A stretch of DNA of 10,980 nt from the NCBI GenBank assembly GCA_024224995.1, contig JAAENB010001268.1:1-10980 (forward strand), given 5' to 3'. Each line of letters opens with the position of its first letter. The first letter of the stretch is position 1. The translations under genes were made by a program, and so were the position numbers. This DNA comes from a bacterium. Its GTDB lineage: Bacteria; Spirochaetota; UBA4802; UBA5550. A model generated the notes under the pieces. The model was not told the origin of the DNA. It made no database searches and was given only the letters and a program-made list of their open reading frames with translations. Shown here one piece after another: positions 1 through 7,061 of this stretch.

Positions 1-48
1 AAGTTTGAAGTTCGAACTTTTATGAAAGAGGAATTGGGATGGAAATAA
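1..48 (+). CDS. C-terminal tail of an unidentified upstream gene (partial)
   Basis: Frame 1 is open from the window edge to a TAA at 46-48 and encodes KFEVRTFMKEELGWK. It would overlap the panC start (ATG at 39) by 10 bp, an arrangement typical of translationally coupled operon genes. Fifteen codons are too few to identify a family, and an open frame this short can occur by chance. The charged, idiomatic tail and its position next to a good panC ribosome site make a real C-terminus plausible. I cannot name the product. Confidence 0.4.
   Translation, partial: KFEVRTFMKEELGWK
28..32 (+). promoter_or_regulatory. Shine-Dalgarno site of panC
   Basis: GAGGA lies 6 bases before the ATG at 39. This is a well-placed ribosome binding site and supports that start, which also gives the expected N-terminal length before the PTMG motif of pantothenate synthetases. 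Confidence 0.7.
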
Positions 49-920
49 TTAGTTCAATAGCGGAAACACGGAACCGGCTTAACCGGGTTCGTCATGAGAA
101 TAAGCGGATTGGTTTTGTGCCAACCATGGGCTTTTTGCATGAAGGGCATCTCAGCCTGGTGGATATATCGAAACAGCATGCGGACTATCATGTGATGAGT
201 ATATTTGTTAATAAGATACAGTTTAACAACCCCGGGGATTTTTCTTCGTATCCGAAAGATCTTGAACGGGATTTCAAACTGGCTGAAGAGGCAGGGGTCG
301 ATTTGATCTTTTTGCCCGATGATGAAGAGATGTATAAAAACGGACTCACCAGGGTGGATGTGGATGTTTTAACTGAAAATCTGTGTGGAGCGCACCGCCC
401 CGGCCATTTTAGCGGTGTTTTTACTGTTGTAAGCAAGTTGTTTAATATTATTCAGCCCGATATCTCGGTATTTGGCCAGAAAGATATACAGCAGATTGTA
501 AGTATCGAAAAAATGGTTTTGGATCTGAACTTTCCCGTACGGATAATAATGGGCTCCATTAAGCGGGAAGAAGACGGATTGGCAATGAGTTCCCGGAATA
601 AGCACCTGAACCCGGATGAAAGAAAGAACGCTCTTGTGCTGAGCAGGAGTTTAAAACGGGCGGAAGAGATGCTTCAGGCAGGAGAGCGGGATAGTGCCAA
701 TATAGGTCGTGAAATGGAAGCGATACTACAGGAGGGAAAGCCCGATTCAATAGATTATATTTCATTTGTAAACTATGATGATCTTTCCCTGGTCGATACT
801 ATTCCCCATACTGCCGGGGAAAAAGCAGTTATCGCGGTAGCGGTATTTTTTGGTGAAACCCGGTTAATCGATAATATGGTAATCGAGAATAACAATGGGG
901 AGACCAGATGCCTGTATTAA
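39..920 (+). CDS. panC: Pantothenate synthetase (pantoate--beta-alanine ligase)
   Basis: Cytoplasmic enzyme that condenses pantoate with beta-alanine using ATP, through a pantoyl-adenylate, in the last step of pantothenate (coenzyme A precursor) synthesis. The 293 residues match the usual family length. Visible motifs are PTMG at 28-31, the nucleotidyl-transferase HxGH (H34, H37), the pantoate-binding region with Q61, GAHRPGHFSGV at 117-127, FGQKDIQQ at 145-152, and REEDGLAMSSRN at 176-187, the KMSKS-like ATP loop. One oddity is VNKIQF at 57-62, where most family members have VNPxQF; the substrate-contacting Gln is kept but the Pro is Lys. No panB or panD lies nearby. An AT-rich gap separates it from the next gene, so it probably belongs to an operon coming from the left. 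Confidence 0.97.
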   Translation: MEIISSIAETRNRLNRVRHENKRIGFVPTMGFLHEGHLSLVDISKQHADYHVMSIFVNKIQFNNPGDFSSYPKDLERDFKLAEEAGVDLIFLPDDEEMYKNGLTRVDVDVLTENLCGAHRPGHFSGVFTVVSKLFNIIQPDISVFGQKDIQQIVSIEKMVLDLNFPVRIIMGSIKREEDGLAMSSRNKHLNPDERKNALVLSRSLKRAEEMLQAGERDSANIGREMEAILQEGKPDSIDYISFVNYDDLSLVDTIPHTAGEKAVIAVAVFFGETRLIDNMVIENNNGETRCLY

Positions 921-950
921 CACAATTTTTTATTTTTTCATAATTTCGTC

Positions 951-987
951 TTGATTATTTTTTTTAAATAGAGTATAGTAGTATAAT
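951..987 (+). promoter_or_regulatory. Candidate sigma70-type promoter for the signalling cluster
   Basis: TTGATT at 951-956 is followed after 17 bases by TATAGT at 974-979, a good match to the -35/-10 consensus at ideal spacing. A perfect TATAAT at 982-987 is an alternative -10, but its matching -35 position holds only a T-run. The region is very AT-rich, so chance matches are likely. Location in the only sizeable gap (921-1059) before the six-gene run supports a promoter here. Transcription would leave a leader of about 70 bases. Confidence 0.45.
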
Positions 988-1047
988 AGGAATAAAGAGA
1001 AAGAGAATTGTGTTGGGTGCGAGTGTATCTTCCAATTTTTTAATAAA

Positions 1048-1054
1048 AGAGGAG
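1048..1054 (+). promoter_or_regulatory. Shine-Dalgarno site that decides the start at 1060
   Basis: AGAGGAG sits 5 bases before ATG 1060 but only 2 bases before the in-frame GTG at 1057. The normal spacing favours ATG 1060, giving a protein one residue shorter than the longest open frame. Confidence 0.7.
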
Positions 1055-1059
1055 AAGTG

Positions 1060-1557
1060 ATGGGAAACGCTATAACTAATACTATTAAGCCCGATTGGGA
1101 TGAGACTGAAAAGGCAAGGGTCTTAACCTGCGACTTCTTGAAAACAAATGGTTTTTCCACGGAAATTATTGATGCGGTAAGTATGGTCATTGGGGAGCTT
1201 CTGGAAAATGCCATAAAGTACGGAGTATTTCAAAGTGAAGACAAAAAAATAACATATTCAATCAATATTGGAAGGAATAATATTGTTGTTGAAGTGAAGA
1301 ATCCTGTTGGCGATAGTGAGGAGCTGCACCTGAGGCTCCTGGATGAGACCATACAGTGGATCAGGGGGTATCAGAATCCCTTTCAAGCATATATTGAACG
1401 CTTAAAAGAAGTATCTGTACAACCCCTGGAAGCCAAGGAGAGCGGGCTGGGCCTGGCACGGATAGCGTATGAGGGTCAGTCTATTCTTGATTTTTATGTA
1501 AATGAAGAGAATATTATCGCTGTATCGGCAATTTATCAACTGGATGATGATATGTAA
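1060..1557 (+). CDS. GHKL ATP-binding regulator, RsbW/SiaB/Slr1658-like kinase of a partner switch
   Basis: A 165-residue soluble protein with two landmarks of the histidine-kinase-like ATPase fold: an N-box GELLENAIKYG (45-55; E46, N50) and a G2-type glycine loop SGLGLARIAYEG (128-139). Between them the usual G1 motif (DxGxG) is absent; the equivalent strand ends VEVKNPVGD (77-85), followed by an extended helical insert of about 40 residues. That layout recalls, from memory, the atypical kinases of the SiaB and Slr1658 families rather than classical RsbW. Proteins of this type phosphorylate a small STAS- or SiaC-like partner, which matches the next gene. It is the first gene after a candidate promoter. 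Whether it binds ATP without the G1 Asp cannot be judged from sequence. A pure binding protein without kinase activity is the main alternative. Confidence 0.75.
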   Translation: MGNAITNTIKPDWDETEKARVLTCDFLKTNGFSTEIIDAVSMVIGELLENAIKYGVFQSEDKKITYSINIGRNNIVVEVKNPVGDSEELHLRLLDETIQWIRGYQNPFQAYIERLKEVSVQPLEAKESGLGLARIAYEGQSILDFYVNEENIIAVSAIYQLDDDM

Positions 1558-1608
1558 TATGACGATATATACTATATATTAAAAAAAGAAAAAAAAGGGG
1601 ATGAATTC

Positions 1609-1980
1609 ATGGCACATATAGAAACATTTACGAATAATTCGCTAATACTTGAAGTGAATGAAGATGACACTACGATTTATATAAAATGGACCGGCAGAAG
1701 TTCCGACCGGGAGCCCGGTTCATTTATTTTCCCGATCCTTTCCGACGCATTTAATAATGCTTCAAGTTATAATAAAGAGATTATAATGGACTTCCAGGAA
1801 ATGGAATTTATGAATTCATCTACAATCACACCAATTTCCAGGATACTGGAGAAATGTAAACAGGCAGACAATAAGATGTCTATTGTATATAATCAATCAA
1901 AAAAATGGCAGGATCTTTCTTTCGCAGCATTAAAGGTTTTTGAAACAAATGATAAGAGAATAGAAATAACAGGGAAATAA
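1609..1980 (+). CDS. Small STAS/SiaC-like phosphorylatable regulator (Slr1659-like)
   Basis: A 123-residue soluble protein with no membrane segment. It begins at ATG 1609, 8 bases after an AAGGGG ribosome site (1595-1600). The core reads GRSSDREPG (29-37), then a beta strand IIMDF (58-62) running into EFMNSSTITP (66-75). This loop sits where anti-sigma antagonists (STAS) and SiaC-type proteins carry their phosphorylated Ser/Thr (for example DSSG or NTSS), so S70, S71 or T72 are the candidate phosphosites. Position directly after the kinase-like gene and upstream of phosphatase genes supports the role of the switched partner. I recall similar proteins from cyanobacteria (Slr1659), but the family assignment is from memory. 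Its binding target is unknown; the next gene, 5 bp away, is the obvious candidate. Confidence 0.7.
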   Translation: MAHIETFTNNSLILEVNEDDTTIYIKWTGRSSDREPGSFIFPILSDAFNNASSYNKEIIMDFQEMEFMNSSTITPISRILEKCKQADNKMSIVYNQSKKWQDLSFAALKVFETNDKRIEITGK

Positions 1981-1985
1981 GACCT

Positions 1986-3383
1986 ATGGATAACAAGCAG
2001 GAAATTATTTTTGATGGATATTTGATAAAAGGTGATGAGAATATTTCCGTCAATGTAGCATACGCGTCAAGATTTTCGGTATATGTCAGGTTCCCGGATG
2101 AGTTTGATGAAACAGACGGGTTGGAATTCGACAACGTGGTACTTAAAATTATGGGGAAAGATACCGAACTCCATCGAAGCCGCTTTCTTCTGGATTCGAA
2201 TATTGGCGGTTATTCCGGGAGGCTCTTCTTTCTCAGTGAAATATATGATTTTGATGCTTTATTTGCCACCCAGGAGCTTATTAATCTTGAGAAATTAGCG
2301 GATAATTTAGCAATTGTTATCGCGCATAAACAACGGGTAAGAGACAAATTCAGGGAATTTACTGCGGACCTGGCGTATGATCTAAAAGTATACCGGTATT
2401 TTTTTGATGAGCTGGACAAAACAATAGAAAATGAGCACGAAGATGTGAGAGAAGTTGTTGCCCAGACAATATTAAATGGCCTTGGCAGGGAGTTCCTCAA
2501 ATTTTTTGATTCCAAAATGGAAGAGCTGGGAGTGCAAATAAAGGGATTCAAAAAAGAAGAACATGAGGTTCATGGTTTTTATTTTCGAAAACAGCTCTGG
2601 GATATTATTTTATGCTCCGATTTTATGACACGGACAAATGTCAAGCCCAGGGGATATGCCGGTGATTCCGAAATGATGAGAATGGTATATGAGAATGATT
2701 ATCGAGGCGATACCACCTTTGCCAAGATAATGCACAAATATGGTCTGGAAGTTCCGGCGGCAGCGGCTGTAAGGAACCGGAGAATTATGGTTCCGGATAT
2801 CCTTCGGAAAACACAGCAGAGTTTCCCCGGCCTGGAGAATGACCGGTTTCGTTTTATGACAATTGCCTGTGGACCGGCAGATGAGCTCCGGCATGTATTC
2901 TTATCGGATGATGATTTTTCTAATTTTCACTGCACCCTGCTGGACCAGGATTCGGAAGCATTGCAGGAAGCAGCCGATAATATTACAAAGATAGAGAAAG
3001 AAAAAGGACACAAAATAAAGGTAACCTATATTCAGGATTCCGTACGGACAATGCTCAGGACTCCCGGACTCGATAAAAAATGGGGTAAATTTCATTATAT
3101 GTATTCCATGGGGCTCTATGATTATTTGACGCCGCCAACAGCCAAGGTTTTAACAGAGAAGATCTATTCGCTGCTGGAACCAGGCGGCACAATGCTGCTT
3201 GCCAATTATCATAAACAGACCCATAACCGGTGGTTTCTTCCGTATTGGCTTGATTGGGTTCTGTATTATAGAGAGGAAGAAGACATGAAAGATCTTCTTC
3301 GTGACATTGAGGTTGAGGATGTATCCATCACCTATGATGAGTCCGGCTGCCAGATGTTTCTTTCTGCCCGGAAACCTTTTTAG
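1986..3383 (+). CDS. SAM-dependent methyltransferase with PhcB-like core and extra N-terminal domain
   Basis: A 465-residue soluble protein. Residues about 1-95 form a strand-rich region somewhat like a degenerate PilZ-type barrel; the classical RxxxR signature is not evident, so this is tentative. A helical linker (about 95-200) follows, then RGYAGDSEMM (222-231) and AVRNRR, which I recall from proteins annotated as 3-hydroxypalmitic acid methyl ester synthases (PhcB). A class I methyltransferase fold comes next: motif I FMTIACGPADEL (around I293-P297), an acidic strand end LLDQD, MYSMGLYDYL (372-381) and a late strand GTMLLANYH. SAM-dependent methylation is well supported; the substrate is not. 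It lies 5 bp after the STAS-like gene and has only a weak ribosome site (AGGG 1971-1974), so coupled translation is likely. Its position inside a partner-switch cluster suggests it is the regulated output. Confidence 0.75.
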   Translation: MDNKQEIIFDGYLIKGDENISVNVAYASRFSVYVRFPDEFDETDGLEFDNVVLKIMGKDTELHRSRFLLDSNIGGYSGRLFFLSEIYDFDALFATQELINLEKLADNLAIVIAHKQRVRDKFREFTADLAYDLKVYRYFFDELDKTIENEHEDVREVVAQTILNGLGREFLKFFDSKMEELGVQIKGFKKEEHEVHGFYFRKQLWDIILCSDFMTRTNVKPRGYAGDSEMMRMVYENDYRGDTTFAKIMHKYGLEVPAAAAVRNRRIMVPDILRKTQQSFPGLENDRFRFMTIACGPADELRHVFLSDDDFSNFHCTLLDQDSEALQEAADNITKIEKEKGHKIKVTYIQDSVRTMLRTPGLDKKWGKFHYMYSMGLYDYLTPPTAKVLTEKIYSLLEPGGTMLLANYHKQTHNRWFLPYWLDWVLYYREEEDMKDLLRDIEVEDVSITYDESGCQMFLSARKPF

Positions 3384-3441
3384 GATGCGTAATAACAACA
3401 GTGTTTATTATTTTCTTAATTTGATAAAAGATGAAGATTAG

Positions 3442-4797
3442 ATGAATGAAGACGCTAAAAACAATAATAATGAATTTCATGATCCTGATAATTTTGCGCT
3501 TGAGTTTTATATAACGACAATTGTTCATGAATGGTCCAAGACTCTCGCGTTTTTAGTATATACCCTGGTCCCGTTTTTTGTTATTCTTGATTATTTTACC
3601 ATGCCCCCGGAACATTTTAAGCAGTTTATTGTTTACCGGGCTGTTTCCACGGCACTGGCCATTGGGCAATATATAATCATTAAAAACACCAAACCGGGAA
3701 AGCTATCCTATCTTCATGGTTATATCACCTCCCTGGTAGTTGGCGGAACAATAAGCATGATGACCGTTGACCTGGGGGGCTTTGATCACGGCTATTATGC
3801 CGGGCTCAACCTGGTTATTATAGCGGTAAATATGCTGCTGCCCTGGGGTGCCTTTCACTCTGCCGTCAATGGTAGTATCACCATACTTATTTATCTTTTG
3901 TTGAATTTCATAACACCCCAGCCCTATGGAACACAGACCCTGGCAAATAATCTTTTTTTCCTGAGTTCAACCGTTATTATCGCGGTGAGTATAAATTATT
4001 TGCGCCAGAAACTGCTGAAACAGGAGTTCCTTTTACGGACGGAGTTAAAGAAAGCCCGTGACGCCTTATGGGGAGAGATGTCAATAGCGAAAAAAATTCA
4101 GACATCACTACTGCCCAACAAGCATAGAATAGGGAATTATCAGGTTGCTTCCACAATGATCCCGGCGGAAGAAGTTGGCGGAGATTATTACGATATTATT
4201 GAATCCGATACCGGAGAAAAATGGATTGGAATTGGAGATGTATCGGGACATGGAGTCGAGTCGGGACTGATTATGATGATGACACAAACCAGCCTGTTGT
4301 CAATGTTAAACAGCTCATCCGGTTATAAACCGTCGCAGGTACTTGAATACGTAAATGCCGTTATACGAAAGAATATATCCAAACTCCGTTCAAGCCGCTA
4401 TATGACAATTCTTGCGATAAAGCTGGAAGAATCCAGAATAACAATGGCAGGAAAACATCAGGACCTGATGATCTATAGAACACGAATCGGTGAGGTTGAA
4501 GTCGTGCCAACAACAGGAACATGGCTTGGTATCACCGATAATATCGGTACGTTTTTAGTCGATCATAGCGTCAATATGGAAATAGGTGACTTTTTTCTGC
4601 TATTTACCGATGGAATTACCGAAGCAATGGATAAAGACGGCGAGATGTTTGGTGAAGAGCGGCTTAAAGAAACTCTTCTGAAATATGCGGATTTGACTGT
4701 AGCGGAAATCGTGAAAAATATAATACAGGATGTAATAGCCTTCCAGGAAGAACAGAATGATGATATAAGTTTACTGGTAATCAAAAAGATATTTTGA
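3442..4797 (+). CDS. Membrane-anchored SpoIIE/RsbU-type PP2C phosphatase (six TM)
   Basis: A 451-residue inner-membrane protein predicted to dephosphorylate a Ser/Thr phosphoprotein partner. About six hydrophobic segments occupy residues 35-187 (roughly 35-52, 62-80, 94-110, 115-135, 139-157, 165-187), forming a sensor of no family I can name. A charged helix (188-215) leads into the catalytic domain through the ARDALWGEM...AKKIQTSLLP linker. PP2C metal-binding motifs are intact: VGGDYYDI (245-252, D248), GDVSGHG (265-271, D266), FTDGITEAMD (D390) and the C-terminal NDDIS (439-443). The gene follows the methyltransferase after 58 bp, with a poor ribosome site before ATG 3442. The likely substrate is the STAS-like protein two genes upstream; this is inference from the partner-switch logic. 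Confidence 0.85.
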   Translation: MNEDAKNNNNEFHDPDNFALEFYITTIVHEWSKTLAFLVYTLVPFFVILDYFTMPPEHFKQFIVYRAVSTALAIGQYIIIKNTKPGKLSYLHGYITSLVVGGTISMMTVDLGGFDHGYYAGLNLVIIAVNMLLPWGAFHSAVNGSITILIYLLLNFITPQPYGTQTLANNLFFLSSTVIIAVSINYLRQKLLKQEFLLRTELKKARDALWGEMSIAKKIQTSLLPNKHRIGNYQVASTMIPAEEVGGDYYDIIESDTGEKWIGIGDVSGHGVESGLIMMMTQTSLLSMLNSSSGYKPSQVLEYVNAVIRKNISKLRSSRYMTILAIKLEESRITMAGKHQDLMIYRTRIGEVEVVPTTGTWLGITDNIGTFLVDHSVNMEIGDFFLLFTDGITEAMDKDGEMFGEERLKETLLKYADLTVAEIVKNIIQDVIAFQEEQNDDISLLVIKKIF

Positions 4798-4837
4798 CGC
4801 AACAATAGAGAAACAAGAACTAAAACGGGGAATATAA

Positions 4838-7060
4838 ATGAATTGGTATTTTCCTGCCAGTGCACTATTGAATGGGATAACAAGTCTGGCTCTTTCTGTT
4901 TATGTGCTGAGCCAGGATACAAAGAAACCCATAAACAGATCATTTTCCTATTATGCTTTTGCTATGGCTTTTTGGAGTCTTTCCTATTTTTTATGGCAGT
5001 TCTCGAATAATAAATATGACGCGCTGTTCTGGACCCGGATGTTAATGCTTGGGGCTATTTTTATTCCGCCGTCATTTTTTCATTTTATTGTAAACCTGCT
5101 TAACCTGCGAGAGAAGAAAAAAAAAGAGTTAGTATTCGGCTACGTTCTTAGTGTATTCTTCGCATCAATCTCTTTTTCCCAATTGTTTATAAAAGACGTT
5201 GTTCGCCGAATGCAGTTTGATTTTTGGCCTGTGCCCGGCCCCCTGTTTCACGCGTTCCTGGCCGTGTTTTTTTGCTATATTACGTATTCCTTTCTTCTGG
5301 CATTAACGCAATTCCGTTCTTTGTCCGGCATTGCCCGCAACCAGATAAAGTATGTCCTTGTGGGAACTTTTGTCAGCATTGTGGCCGGATCAACAAATTA
5401 TTTTTTATGGTATGATATCCATATTTTGCCTTACGGAAATGCCCTCGCCAGTATATATGTTTTTACCGCAGCCTATGCCATTATTAAATTCCAGCTGCTT
5501 GATATAAAACTGGCGCTTACCCGGGGGACTATTTTTACTTTAGTCTATGTGGTCCTGTTTACCGGACCGGTTGTTATTGCAATTAATTGGGAGGTCTATT
5601 TTGAAAGTACCCTGGGAAAACGATGGTGGATCGCGTTCTTTATTTGTGAAGGGGTCTTTAGTTACATTGCCCAGCTGATATATAATTTTCTCAGTACTAA
5701 AATTGAAGAACGGCTCCTCAGGGAACAGCGGAGGTTCCATACCTATTTACGTGACGCGTCCCATGATATGATCCATATCCGGAATTTAAAAGAACTGCAA
5801 AGCAGGGTGCTGCATATTCTTACCCACGGAATAAGAATAAGTCATGTAAAATTGTTTTCGTATAATAAAGAGCAGGATTATTTTGAATTAACCGCTTTCA
5901 GAGGGATTGAGGAAAGAGAACAGACCGGGCTCCCTCTTGCCCGGGACCACGCGTTAATAAAGCTGCTTCACCGGGTCCAAAAAGCCCTTGTATATGATGA
6001 ACTGGATGAAATGGGCTATCAAAGAGGAATAAATATGAGAGAGTTGAAAGATGAGTTTAGAGGCCTGGGAGCGGCGCTCATTGTACCCAACTTCAGCCGG
6101 AAACGGTTGATCGGATTTATCTCTTTAGGAGGAAAGTTTGACAATGAAGTTTATAATATGGATGATATAAACGTATTAACAACATTATCCAACCAGGTGG
6201 CACTGGCAATGGAGAATGCTTCTTTATACCAGAATCTTGAACGGAAGGTAGCAGAGAGAACGGAGAAGCTGACCGGCGCCCTTGAAACAATCAAGGATGA
6301 TCTTGTTATGGCAAAGAATATTCAGCAAAATATTCTGCCAAACAATATTGAAAAAATTAAGGGGCTTGAATTCTGCGTAAAATATTATCCCATGACCGAA
6401 GTCGGAGGAGATATATTTGATGTTATTGAATTGTCCGACGGCATTGTACGCATATTCGTGGCAGATGCCACCGGACATGGGGTGCAGGCAGCCCTGGTAA
6501 CGATGCTTATAAAAAGTGAATACGAAAAGTTTAAATTTGCCAGCCATGATCCTGCCGAACTACTTGAGAATCTTAATAATACCTTTATCCATTCATATAA
6601 GTCTCTGCCGGTATTTTTTACCTGCCTTGTTGTTGATATCGATCTTACCGTAGATAAACTGCTGTTTTCTTCTGCCGGACACCTGGATCAATTTATTATC
6701 AGAAAAGGGGAACACCAGACCCTTTCCCACACCGGCCGGATTATTGGGGTGGTTGAGAACAGCGTGTATAAAATTGAGCAGCATGATTTTACCCCGGGAG
6801 AGAAGTTGTTCCTGTTTACCGACGGAGTGCTGGAGGAAACGAATTCACGGAACGAGGAGTTCGGGGAGAAGAGAATGCTTAATATTCTTCTTAAAAAATG
6901 GGATAATTCTCCTGAGGTTATAATGGACATTTTAAAACAGGAGCTGCGTTTTTTTACCGGGCGGAGCGAAAAGTTAAATATTCATGATGATATTCTTGTT
7001 CTCGGAATAAAATATGATGAAGCAGTAGGAGAGAAAGAGGGCAGCGAGCCCCCTGGCTGA
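4838..7060 (+). CDS. 7TM-GAF-SpoIIE phosphatase, divergent catalytic subtype
   Basis: A 740-residue membrane protein starting at ATG 4838, 7 bases after GGGG (4827-4830). Residues about 4-217 form seven membrane helices of the type found at the N-terminus of some histidine kinases (PYGNALAS, AYAIIKFQLLDI). Two more hydrophobic segments (about 230-285) follow, then a GAF-like domain (about 300-465) ending DINVLTTLSNQVALAMENA, a short coiled coil, and a SpoIIE domain (about 495-735). Metal ligands are present: VGGDIFDV (D525), ADATGHG (D543), FTDGVLEE (D662) and HDD (717-718). The motif is ATGHG rather than VSGHG, and the later HQD and WLG signatures of the neighbouring phosphatases are replaced, so the catalytic domain belongs to another subtype. 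It may have a different partner or rate. The gene ends 1 bp before the next start. Confidence 0.88.
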   Translation: MNWYFPASALLNGITSLALSVYVLSQDTKKPINRSFSYYAFAMAFWSLSYFLWQFSNNKYDALFWTRMLMLGAIFIPPSFFHFIVNLLNLREKKKKELVFGYVLSVFFASISFSQLFIKDVVRRMQFDFWPVPGPLFHAFLAVFFCYITYSFLLALTQFRSLSGIARNQIKYVLVGTFVSIVAGSTNYFLWYDIHILPYGNALASIYVFTAAYAIIKFQLLDIKLALTRGTIFTLVYVVLFTGPVVIAINWEVYFESTLGKRWWIAFFICEGVFSYIAQLIYNFLSTKIEERLLREQRRFHTYLRDASHDMIHIRNLKELQSRVLHILTHGIRISHVKLFSYNKEQDYFELTAFRGIEEREQTGLPLARDHALIKLLHRVQKALVYDELDEMGYQRGINMRELKDEFRGLGAALIVPNFSRKRLIGFISLGGKFDNEVYNMDDINVLTTLSNQVALAMENASLYQNLERKVAERTEKLTGALETIKDDLVMAKNIQQNILPNNIEKIKGLEFCVKYYPMTEVGGDIFDVIELSDGIVRIFVADATGHGVQAALVTMLIKSEYEKFKFASHDPAELLENLNNTFIHSYKSLPVFFTCLVVDIDLTVDKLLFSSAGHLDQFIIRKGEHQTLSHTGRIIGVVENSVYKIEQHDFTPGEKLFLFTDGVLEETNSRNEEFGEKRMLNILLKKWDNSPEVIMDILKQELRFFTGRSEKLNIHDDILVLGIKYDEAVGEKEGSEPPG

Positions 7061-7061
7061 T
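7031..7061 (+). promoter_or_regulatory. Gene junction lacking a Shine-Dalgarno site (likely translational coupling)
   Basis: The stop of the upstream phosphatase is TGA at 7058-7060 and the next ATG is at 7062. The nearest purine-rich match, AGAGG at 7036-7040, is 21 bases from the start, too far for direct use, and the bases in between are C-rich. Reinitiation by ribosomes finishing the upstream gene is the simplest explanation and would tie the two phosphatase levels together. Confidence 0.5.

Noticed and set aside
921..945. Terminator for panC at the T-rich stretch after its stop
   Set aside because: T-runs are present but no stable stem precedes them.
1006..1040. Possible attenuator hairpin AATTG...CAATT followed by T-run before the kinase-like gene
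   Set aside because: The stem is only 5 AT-rich pairs with a 22-base loop, too weak to act as a terminator, and T-runs are common in this AT-rich gap.
3384..3441. Separate promoter or terminator between methyltransferase and first phosphatase
   Set aside because: Only an imperfect AT-rich inverted repeat and a lone TTGATA-like match are visible, with no paired -10.
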